From Bacteriovoracaceae bacterium (lineage in GTDB: Bacteria > Bdellovibrionota > Bacteriovoracia > Bacteriovoracales > Bacteriovoracaceae): a stretch of 6,780 nt of DNA. The stretch is taken from NCBI GenBank assembly GCA_023954595.1, contig JAGSHJ010000165.1, positions 1 to 6,780 of the forward strand, read 5' to 3'. The position numbers and the translations under genes are program-made. This document shows, one piece after another, positions 1 to 5,046 of this stretch. The notes beneath the pieces are model-generated. The model was not told the DNA's origin, did no database searches, and worked only from the letters and a program-made list of their open reading frames with translations. Positions within the stretch are counted from its first letter, which is position 1, and every line of letters begins with the position of its first letter.

Positions 1-664
1 ACTCTAAACCTAGAGAGGCACCATAAGCACCTTCTGCCAGAAGCGATAATGCTTGTTTAGATTTGATTCCCTTTTTTTGTGCTTCAAACACTTCAATCAA
101 GGTATCAAAAGATTTAATCTGTTCATTTTTATGATCGAGTGCTTGAACTGCATCGGCCCCTGCTGGTACGTTTGTCGGAGCAGAGAAAGCATTATCAGTT
201 GCTTTTTGTGAGGCCTTTTTAAAGTCCATGTTGGCCTTAATATCTCCAAGTATATAGGCCAAAGATCCAAGCTGAGCGATTCTAAGAGTGTATTTTCCGG
301 CCTTGTTTGCCGCGCAATCATTCCCATAAAGCATTGGGTCTACTTCATATAAATAACCATGAGTTAGAGATTGAATCATCACCACACCCATCATGCCAGC
401 AACGGCTTGTTCTAGAATCGCGGTGATACTGGACTGGTGATCAGTGTAGTTTCCAAACTTAGTTTTTTTAATGATTCCATCAAGTTTACAACCAGGCTTA
501 TAGAGTCGATTTTCTTCTCCGTCCTTCTCAGGGTCATAGCAGTCTTCTTGATTCACACCTTGAGCATACACAATGCCAAACCTTGGAATTGGCATTAATG
601 TCATGGAGATAGTCATTATGCTTAGAAAGCTCCCCAAAAATAATTGCTTAAGTGCATTTTTCAT
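1..664 (-). CDS. Exported protein of unknown function, N-terminal 221 residues (runs off left edge)
   Basis: An uninterrupted minus-strand frame begins at ATG 662-664 and stays open for 221 codons to the window edge, so the C-terminus is missing. The start is supported by AGGG six bases upstream. Residues 1 to about 36 look like a Sec signal peptide: Lys near the start, a long hydrophobic stretch rich in Leu, Ile and Met, and likely cleavage near VYA-QG. The mature part begins acidic and has two Cys in the first 25 residues or so (EDCYDPE and KPGCK). Two weakly hydrophobic, Gly/Ala/Met-rich segments follow, around residues 83-98 (EQAVAGMMGVVMIQ) and 129-140 (RIAQLGSLAYIL). They could be short membrane or amphipathic helices. 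The visible C-terminal part is Lys/Gln/Ala-rich and looks helical. I do not recognise the family. The signal peptide implies a role in the envelope or outside the cell. No neighbour gives a functional clue. Confidence 0.8.
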   Translation of the reverse strand, partial: MKNALKQLFLGSFLSIMTISMTLMPIPRFGIVYAQGVNQEDCYDPEKDGEENRLYKPGCKLDGIIKKTKFGNYTDHQSSITAILEQAVAGMMGVVMIQSLTHGYLYEVDPMLYGNDCAANKAGKYTLRIAQLGSLAYILGDIKANMDFKKASQKATDNAFSAPTNVPAGADAVQALDHKNEQIKSFDTLIEVFEAQKKGIKSKQALSLLAEGAYGASLGLE

Positions 665-801
665 AAAAAACCCTGATTAGAAATTATCAATAATCCTATT
701 ATCGTCAAAATCAGTTCTAAAGCTTAGCTTTTAAACTCAAGTGACCAGAATCATGAGAGATATAAGGATATAGACAGATTAGGGCGCCAAGAAAACTAGG
801 C
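665..801 (-). promoter_or_regulatory. Leader region of the left-edge exported gene; possible promoter and small palindromes
   Basis: This gap lies between the terminator of the 855-1586 gene and the start at 664. Read on the minus strand it has a good -35-like TTGACG (703-708) but only a weak -10 (TAATTT at 681-686, 16-base spacer), which would leave a very short leader. GATAAT occurs twice (683-688 and 699-704). There is an ATAAT-CCT-ATTAT inverted repeat near 690-702 and a 13-base perfect palindrome, AAAGCT-T-AGCTTT, at 719-731. A promoter is expected here because the upstream gene ends in a terminator, but its exact placement is a guess. Confidence 0.3.
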
Positions 802-828
802 AAAAAAAAGGGAAGGCCTTGCCTTCCC
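802..828 (-). terminator. Rho-independent terminator of the 855-1586 gene
   Basis: On the minus strand a perfect 8-bp stem (GGGAAGGC paired with GCCTTCCC, 3-base loop) is followed directly by eight T. It lies 26 bases past the TAG stop of the 243-residue secreted protein, the textbook arrangement for intrinsic termination. The T-run is on the minus side only, so it serves leftward transcription. Confidence 0.92.
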
Positions 829-854
829 TATTTATTGGTATAAGAATTGAATTT

Positions 855-1586
855 CTATTTCTTTTTTCCACGAAGCTTAATCACGAGAAATCCTCCGGCA
901 ACTAATAGTCCTAATAGATAAAGAAGGTTGTCATCACTTCCACCAGTAGATGCTTCTCTTTTCTTTTTAACCATTCCGACATCAAAGTTTTGATCAGCTG
1001 GAACAAAAGTAGTGTCATCAAAGTTGGCCTTGCCATTTGAGCCTTGAAGTTTAATATCAGCAAGGTTTTGCTTCTTTTGTCTGAATACTCTCAGTGAGGC
1101 GACAACGTTATCAAAAATACCTTGGTAGGCACTGTACAAATCCTTAGTAACAGAGAAAGTAACAGCTACACCTAAGTCTTCTTTTACGGTTGCAAGATAT
1201 CTTGTGTAAAAGCCTGGAACCTCACTGGCCAGATGAAGCGCATCTACCCACTGATGAGAATTAACGCTATTTAGCTTTGCGTATTTTGCCTCTGAGCGCT
1301 GAACCTTACCGCCAGGAAGCTGATAAGTCTTAGCTCCTTTGAGATAGGTCTGGTACTCCTCTAGTGAGTCTTGTGGACCTCTAAACTTAGCGGCAAGAAT
1401 TATAATAGCTTCTTTTTTTCTTTCATCATTTTCAGACTGGCATACCCACTCACTTCCCTCAATTGCACATTGCCACCCTGTAGGTAGTTCAAATTGTACA
1501 AATTGGTTTGTGAAACTTTTTGAGTGAGCAGCTGATACCCACAATGCAAGTAGTGTGAAGGTAAAGATGTGTTTTAAACGCATCAT
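855..1586 (-). CDS. Secreted protein with C-terminal membrane anchor, PsbP/DcrB-like look, function unknown
   Basis: The 243-residue protein starts with a Sec signal peptide (basic MMRLKH, hydrophobic core, likely cleavage after AHS near residue 22). Residues 25 to about 167 form a compact mixed domain that opens with FxLPTGW and has a Cys pair at 40 and 49 that could form a disulfide in the periplasm. The 'FELPxGW' opening, followed by a lipoprotein-like alpha/beta sequence, resembles the PsbP/DcrB-type fold; this is a resemblance and not a firm assignment. Residues 168-215 are a polar, low-complexity linker. Residues 221-238 are one hydrophobic helix, followed by the basic tail RGKKK. The predicted topology is an external domain tethered by its C-terminus. 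Two ATG codons lie in tandem (1584-1586 and 1581-1583). AAGGA sits 6 bases before the first and 9 before the second, so either is usable. The gene is probably monocistronic, with its own promoter and a strong terminator. Confidence 0.9.
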   Translation of the reverse strand: MMRLKHIFTFTLLALWVSAAHSKSFTNQFVQFELPTGWQCAIEGSEWVCQSENDERKKEAIIILAAKFRGPQDSLEEYQTYLKGAKTYQLPGGKVQRSEAKYAKLNSVNSHQWVDALHLASEVPGFYTRYLATVKEDLGVAVTFSVTKDLYSAYQGIFDNVVASLRVFRQKKQNLADIKLQGSNGKANFDDTTFVPADQNFDVGMVKKKREASTGGSDDNLLYLLGLLVAGGFLVIKLRGKKK

Positions 1587-1623
1587 AAGGATTCCTTATA
1601 TGGAGATATTAATAACTACCTTA

Positions 1624-1651
1624 ATTCTAATCGAAACCTGGAAAGTTACAA
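1624..1651 (-). promoter_or_regulatory. Probable sigma70-type promoter for the 855-1586 gene
   Basis: Minus-strand TTGTAA (1646-1651) and TAGAAT (1624-1629) are separated by 16 bases, matching 4/6 and 5/6 consensus positions. The element lies in the 106-base gap upstream of the 243-residue protein and would give a leader of about 30 bases containing its AAGGA site. It is a pattern match only. Read-through from the barrel gene upstream is not excluded, because no convincing terminator separates the two. Confidence 0.45.
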
Positions 1652-1692
1652 AGGGCTAATTTTTTGCCATGAATAGCACAATTAACAGAGTA

Positions 1693-1905
1693 TTACTCTC
1701 TTATAAGCCCGCCTCTTGCCAAGGTGCCATCCTCAACCCGCTTTTTACTATATCTTTTGGTAATCTTAACCATTGATTTTGTGGCACCAAGCTTCACTAT
1801 GTATCCAGAAGCAATAAGCTCATTCCCTCCAAGATAGTCAAAGTGGTAGAAATCAATTTTAGATCCTTTCTCAAGACCTTCTCTAAGTCCGGCATCAATG
1901 ATCAC
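1693..1905 (-). CDS. Small beta-rich domain (FlgT_C/SH3-like), probably the detached C-terminus of the barrel gene
   Basis: This frame codes 70 residues from a GTG at 1903-1905 to TAA 1693-1695. The GTG has no Shine-Dalgarno sequence in front of it. The frame is open a further 21 codons upstream, with no ATG, GTG or TTG, until it meets the TAG (1969-1971) that ends the barrel gene in the same frame. The domain pattern also begins upstream of the GTG: VEANVIKL (residues 8-15 after the TAG), then VIIDAGLREGLEKGSKIDFY, a Gly-rich turn, ASGYIVKLG, SMVKITKRY and VEDGTLARGG. This alternation of strands with 'G-L-x-x-G' and a closing 'x-x-D-G' turn is typical of small barrel domains such as the FlgT C-terminal domain. 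A start at the GTG would cut off the first strand. The likely reading is the C-terminal part of a 396-codon barrel-plus-domain gene split by one amber codon; the alternatives are a separate tiny gene or a sequencing error. Confidence 0.5.
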   Translation of the reverse strand: MIIDAGLREGLEKGSKIDFYHFDYLGGNELIASGYIVKLGATKSMVKITKRYSKKRVEDGTLARGGLIRE

Positions 1906-1968
1906 CGAAGATTTAGACTTGGTTAACTTAATAACATTTGCCTCAACACTATATTCTTTAAATGCAGA

Positions 1969-2883
1969 CTATTTTTGATCCAAGGCCTTGGACTCAGACT
2001 TTCTTTTTGCCAGCATAACTGTAAAGGCTGTACCTAAGTCACTGGAGACAGCATTAATCCTACTCTGGGCACGCGTTTCTAATCTCCAATATTTGTTTAA
2101 TACGAAGTTCAGACCGATATAAGGTGCCGTCCAAGAACGATTGATACTATTATATAGAAGTGTGTTTCCAGAATTGATCGAGGGCTTTGTTTCAGGGTCA
2201 TTAGAGTATGGGTCTTGATTTAAAGAGGTTACATTTTCAACACCAGCAAGCAGTGAAACTTTACTCCAAACAATAACCCCTTCAAGCTCTGAAACGATTT
2301 CACTTGAGAGTGAAGAGGATGGGTTTCTATAGTGAACTCGACCAGAAATTAAATTCATTGATTCAAAAAAATAAGTCCCAGACAGGCCTGCAGATGTACT
2401 ATTGCCATCATCACCTAAAACGATTTCAGAATCTCCGGATTCATCATTTGTCGTATTTGTAATAAAGTTGGATATATAATTTGCCTCAAGTGCTAAACGC
2501 CATTTATTCTGTTTTGGCAAAGCATACTTAAGTTGTATCAAACCAGACTTAACTCCCGTCGTGGTAGAAGAGAGCTCTTCCCCATTAACAAACGCCGTAG
2601 ATGAATTACTTCTAAGAAGTACTCCAGCTCCAACTTGGAGGTTGTCAGTGAGTCCATATTTAATATTAAACTCTAAATCCATTTGAGTATAGCTCTCACC
2701 CTGCTCAAACGGGACCTCTTGTCCCTGGCTATCAATACTGGTTTGAGATTGCCAATATTTATAAAGAACGCTTGCCTCGGTTCCTCCATCATAGAGAGTC
2801 TCACTTAGTGGGACATAAGAAGTATTGGCCCCGACAATGGGGGCCATAAAAGAAGCGACCAGCAGAAATTTTATTTTATTCAT
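1969..2883 (-). CDS. Probable outer-membrane beta-barrel protein, possibly truncated by an in-frame TAG
   Basis: The 304-residue protein starts with a signal peptide (MNKIK basic, hydrophobic core, cleavage likely after VGA at residue 19). The rest consists of short amphipathic strands with alternating hydrophobic residues, separated by turns (GLTDN) and polar Ser/Asn/Asp-rich loops such as NTTNDESGDSE. Examples are YTQMDLEFNIKYGL, LQVGAGVLLR, YIGLNFVLNKYWRLETRAQ and LGTAFTVMLAKR. This is the usual look of outer-membrane barrels, but I cannot name a substrate. Canonical barrels usually end in an aromatic residue at the last strand. Here a charged tail (RKSESKALDQK) follows the last strand and then TAG, which looks like a linker; the frame continues into a compact domain after the stop. 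The start (ATG 2881-2883) has no recognisable Shine-Dalgarno sequence. It lies 7 bases after the TAA of the 2H-like gene, so translation is probably coupled to that gene. Confidence 0.82.
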   Translation of the reverse strand: MNKIKFLLVASFMAPIVGANTSYVPLSETLYDGGTEASVLYKYWQSQTSIDSQGQEVPFEQGESYTQMDLEFNIKYGLTDNLQVGAGVLLRSNSSTAFVNGEELSSTTTGVKSGLIQLKYALPKQNKWRLALEANYISNFITNTTNDESGDSEIVLGDDGNSTSAGLSGTYFFESMNLISGRVHYRNPSSSLSSEIVSELEGVIVWSKVSLLAGVENVTSLNQDPYSNDPETKPSINSGNTLLYNSINRSWTAPYIGLNFVLNKYWRLETRAQSRINAVSSDLGTAFTVMLAKRKSESKALDQK

Positions 2884-2890
2884 GGATGGA

Positions 2891-3490
2891 TTATATCGAA
2901 CGCTCTTGCAACTGTAAAAAACTGTCTTGAGTGTTTTCGAAAGAAATTAAATTTTCTTTTAAAAGCCAAGAACCATTTTTTTGTTCATACAGAGATATTC
3001 CGTCGATGGTCAGCTCACTATTTAAAGTAAACTCCATTTTAAGTTGTTCAATAACTTCCACCATATTGTCTAAAAGGGAAAAGTAACCCATTGGAAGAAA
3101 TTGATTTTCATTTGGTTTGTATTTTTGATTCGCTGGAATGAACGATGTACAAATATCTGTGACCAAGTCCGAGCAAAACTTCAGATCAGGACAATAGCGT
3201 GGAGTAAGGTAAACCACATTATTTCTCTTTGATTGAAAAATACCAACACCTGAGAAGCCTAACTTGATTGGTGAGTTGTGCCCGTAAAAAAAGCTCTCTA
3301 GCTCCTCTCTAAGCTCTCCTCTAAGATGAGTAACTTCACTGGAGTTAACTTCAAATGGTGCCAACAATGCCATATGTGGGAACGATCTTTGTCGGTACTT
3401 AGGGTCGTACCGCTTTTTAAATCCGTCAATTTTGCGGGATAAAGAAGAGTCGGATCGAAAGTTAAGAGCTACAAACAACTTCGACAACAT
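2891..3490 (-). CDS. 2H phosphoesterase / 2'-5' RNA ligase-like protein with degenerate active site
   Basis: The 199-residue protein has the layout of the 2'-5' RNA ligase (LigT-like, 2_5_RNA_ligase2) branch of the 2H superfamily. It has a first strand LFVALNF, the first motif FPHMALLAPF (residues 37-46; family form PHxTLLPPF), a middle stretch LGFSGVGIFQ...NNVVYL, a second motif region QFLPMGYFSL (130-139; family form PHxTL) and a closing strand ISLYEQ...W. Active members use two H-x-T/S motifs to act on 2',3'-cyclic phosphates or 2'-5' linkages in RNA. Here the first motif is H39-M-A41 (Thr lost) and the second is M134-G-Y136 (His and Thr both lost), so normal 2H catalysis is unlikely. There is no signal peptide, so the protein is cytoplasmic. 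The start ATG has GAGG seven to eight bases upstream. It appears to head a transcript with the barrel gene 7 bases downstream. Confidence 0.85.
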   Translation of the reverse strand: MLSKLFVALNFRSDSSLSRKIDGFKKRYDPKYRQRSFPHMALLAPFEVNSSEVTHLRGELREELESFFYGHNSPIKLGFSGVGIFQSKRNNVVYLTPRYCPDLKFCSDLVTDICTSFIPANQKYKPNENQFLPMGYFSLLDNMVEVIEQLKMEFTLNSELTIDGISLYEQKNGSWLLKENLISFENTQDSFLQLQERSI

Positions 3491-3494
3491 AAAG

Positions 3495-3511
3495 ACCTCG
3501 ATGGTTGAGGT
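3495..3511 (-). promoter_or_regulatory. Small hairpin over the ribosome-binding site of the 2H-like gene
   Basis: On the minus strand ACCTC and GAGGT form a 5-bp stem with a 7-base loop. The 3' arm is the GAGG Shine-Dalgarno sequence of the gene starting at 3490. Folding would hide the site. The stem is short and could be chance. Confidence 0.3.
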
Positions 3512-3536
3512 TAAGGATTACAGAGATCCTACTTAA

Positions 3537-3565
3537 ATTTTATGCACTGACAGGGATCTTTACAA
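3537..3565 (-). promoter_or_regulatory. Probable sigma70-type promoter of the 2H-like/barrel transcript
   Basis: Minus-strand TTGTAA (3560-3565) and TAAAAT (3537-3542) are separated by exactly 17 bases, matching 4/6 and 5/6 consensus positions. It lies just past the hairpin after eno and would start transcription near 3530, giving a leader of about 40 bases with the GAGG site. It suggests that the downstream genes form a unit independent of eno. Confidence 0.6.
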
Positions 3566-3573
3566 GGAGAAAT

Positions 3574-3605
3574 CGCTAAGAAGCCGTAGTTTCGACCTCT
3601 TAGCG
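3574..3605 (-). terminator. Hairpin terminator after eno
   Basis: A perfect 8-bp stem (CGCTAAGA with TCTTAGCG) begins 9 bases after the eno stop codon. In minus-strand RNA the stem continues through GGTCG/CGGCU using two G-U pairs, giving about 13 pairs and a 6-base loop. In plus-strand RNA these inner pairs become A-C and C-A mismatches, so the structure favours leftward (eno) transcripts. The longer T-run (TTTTTTT, 3606-3612) is, however, on the plus-strand side. The minus side has only ATTTCTCCTT. It probably terminates eno, perhaps incompletely, and may also stop rightward antisense transcription. Confidence 0.65.
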
Positions 3606-3614
3606 TTTTTTTAT

Positions 3615-4898
3615 TTAGAGTTTATAGTCAAATCTTGCCTGTTGGCCTAGTTCTTCCTCAATTCTTAATAGTTGATTATACTTCTCAACTCTATCAGATC
3701 TTGATGCTGAACCAGTCTTAATATGTCCTGCCCCACTAGCAACTGCCAGGTCTGCGATGTAAGTATCGGCCGTCTCGCCTGAACGGTGAGAGATGATCGC
3801 TTTAAAGTTATTTTCAAAGGCCAAGTTTAAAGTATCAAATGTCTCGGAGATAGTGCCGATTTGATTTATTTTAACCAAAATTGCATTTGCTTCTTTATTC
3901 TCGATACCCTTTTTAAAGATCTTCGCGTTTGTAACAAAAAGATCATCACCAACAAGAACAGTTTTCTCACCTAACTTGGCAGTTAGCTTAGTCCATCCCT
4001 CATGGTCACTTTCATCCAGTCCATCTTCTATAGAATAGATAGGCATAGAATCTACAAGGCCTGCGTAGTATTCAATCATTTCATCAGTAGTGAATTCTTT
4101 TCCGCCCATCGTGTAGACTTTCTTGTCTTTATTATAAAACTCACTAGCCGCCGCATCCAAAGAGATTGAAATCTCTTCACCAAACTTATAGCCAGCTTTT
4201 TCAACAGCTTCCTTGATACATGCAAGTGCTTCTTCATGAGACTTTAGATCTGGAGCAAAACCACCTTCATCTCCAACGTTTGTTGAGTAGCCTTTTTCAG
4301 TAAGAACATTTTTAAGGTGATGAAAGATCTCAACTCCGGCCCTTAGGTTTTCTGAAAATGATTTCGCCATATGTGGAACAATCATGAATTCTTGAATATC
4401 CAAATTATTGGATGCATGTTCCCCACCATTGATAATGTTCATCAAAGGAGCAGGATGTCTTAATGATCCAACTGGATTTGGACAGTTCAGATCTTCTTTT
4501 AAATATTTATAAAGTGGCTTATTTCGCTCATTTGCAGCGGCCCTAGTTGCGGCCATACTCACGGCCAACATAGCATTAGCACCTAAATTATTTTTAAAAT
4601 CTGTTCCATCTAATTCAATCATCGCAGTGTCCAGTTTTCTTTGTTCAGACACTTCCATTCCAATGAGCTTTGGTGCGATCTTCTCATTAATATTTGCAAT
4701 CGCTTGTCTTACCGACTTACCCAAGTAGTAACTTTTATCTTTATCTCTTAGTTCAAGTGCTTCTCTTGAACCTGTAGACGCCCCTGAAGGAACGGACGCT
4801 CTTCCAACTGCATTTTCAGTGAATAAATCGACTTCAATAGTCGGGTTCCCTCTTGAATCAAGAACTTGTCTTGCTTTAATTTCTTTAATAGCGGACAT
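3615..4898 (-). CDS. eno: Enolase (phosphopyruvate hydratase, EC 4.2.1.11)
   Basis: This is the glycolytic/gluconeogenic enzyme interconverting 2-phosphoglycerate and phosphoenolpyruvate in the cytoplasm. It has 427 residues, the usual bacterial length. All key features are visible: the mobile loop SGASTG (38-43), GGEHA with His161, catalytic Glu211 in GDEGGFAP, Mg ligands Asp248, Glu291 (IEDGLDE) and Asp318 (GDDLF), catalytic Lys343 in VKINQIGT, HRSGET (371-376) and Lys394 in HIKTGSASRSDR. It is therefore expected to be active. One oddity is the stretch between YKYL and MNIINGGEHA, about 7 residues longer than in the E. coli-type enzyme, with HPAPLMN where LPVPMMN is usual. The start is clear: ATG 4896-4898 with AAGGAG five bases upstream. 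It is transcribed alone from its own promoter, divergent from the GH13-like gene, and is followed by a hairpin. Confidence 0.99.
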   Translation of the reverse strand: MSAIKEIKARQVLDSRGNPTIEVDLFTENAVGRASVPSGASTGSREALELRDKDKSYYLGKSVRQAIANINEKIAPKLIGMEVSEQRKLDTAMIELDGTDFKNNLGANAMLAVSMAATRAAANERNKPLYKYLKEDLNCPNPVGSLRHPAPLMNIINGGEHASNNLDIQEFMIVPHMAKSFSENLRAGVEIFHHLKNVLTEKGYSTNVGDEGGFAPDLKSHEEALACIKEAVEKAGYKFGEEISISLDAAASEFYNKDKKVYTMGGKEFTTDEMIEYYAGLVDSMPIYSIEDGLDESDHEGWTKLTAKLGEKTVLVGDDLFVTNAKIFKKGIENKEANAILVKINQIGTISETFDTLNLAFENNFKAIISHRSGETADTYIADLAVASGAGHIKTGSASRSDRVEKYNQLLRIEEELGQQARFDYKL

Positions 4899-4930
4899 GA
4901 TTACTCCTTAATAGTAACAATAACTTGGCA

Positions 4931-4958
4931 ATTTTAAACCAATTGGCCCAGAAGTAAA
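4931..4958 (-). promoter_or_regulatory. Probable eno promoter
   Basis: Minus-strand TTTACT (4953-4958) and TAAAAT (4931-4936) are separated by 16 bases. The leader would be about 25-30 bases and carry the AAGGAG site. The spacer contains the palindrome CCAATTGG and a TTGGCC copy that recurs upstream, a possible operator. Confidence 0.5.
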
Positions 4959-4988
4959 GCTAGAGCGCATTGGCCAACCTAATAAGTC

Positions 4989-5017
4989 TTTAGATTTTTG
5001 TGACATACCCTTATAAT
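4989..5017 (+). promoter_or_regulatory. Probable promoter of the GH13-like gene
   Basis: TTTAGA (4989-4994) and a perfect TATAAT (5012-5017) are separated by 17 bases. Transcription would begin near 5024. That leaves room for the GAGGA site and the ATG at 5047, but not for a start at the TTG at 5032. Confidence 0.7.
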
Positions 5018-5033
5018 CTGAATGAACAATATT

Positions 5034-5038
5034 GAGGA
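5034..5038 (+). promoter_or_regulatory. Shine-Dalgarno GAGGA that fixes the GH13-like start at 5047
   Basis: GAGGA lies 8 bases before ATG 5047-5049. The in-frame TTG at 5032 overlaps this site, has no ribosome-binding site of its own and sits only about 8 bases from the predicted transcript start. The longer reading is therefore rejected. Confidence 0.75.
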
Positions 5039-5046
5039 TTAGTTTT

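Noticed and set aside
97..327. 76-codon minus-strand open frame
   Set aside because: It lies out of frame inside the larger exported-protein frame 1-664, which has a signal peptide and a ribosome-binding site. Its own product has no recognisable features.
1652..1674. GGC...GCC around an A/T tract as a terminator
   Set aside because: Only a 3-bp stem can form and the T-run would lie in the loop.
1687..1699. Palindrome AGAGT-AAT-ACTCT at the stop of the small domain as a terminator
   Set aside because: The stem has only 5 bp, is AT-rich and overlaps the stop codon. The following GTTAATTG is not a T-run.
3501..3536. Plus-strand 11-codon frame (MVEVKDYRDPT) ahead of the plus-side T-run
   Set aside because: It is too short, has no ribosome-binding site and lies in the leader of the minus-strand 2H-like gene.
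5032..5046. TTG start extending the GH13-like protein by 5 residues
   Set aside because: It overlaps the Shine-Dalgarno site that serves ATG 5047 and lies too close to the predicted transcript start.
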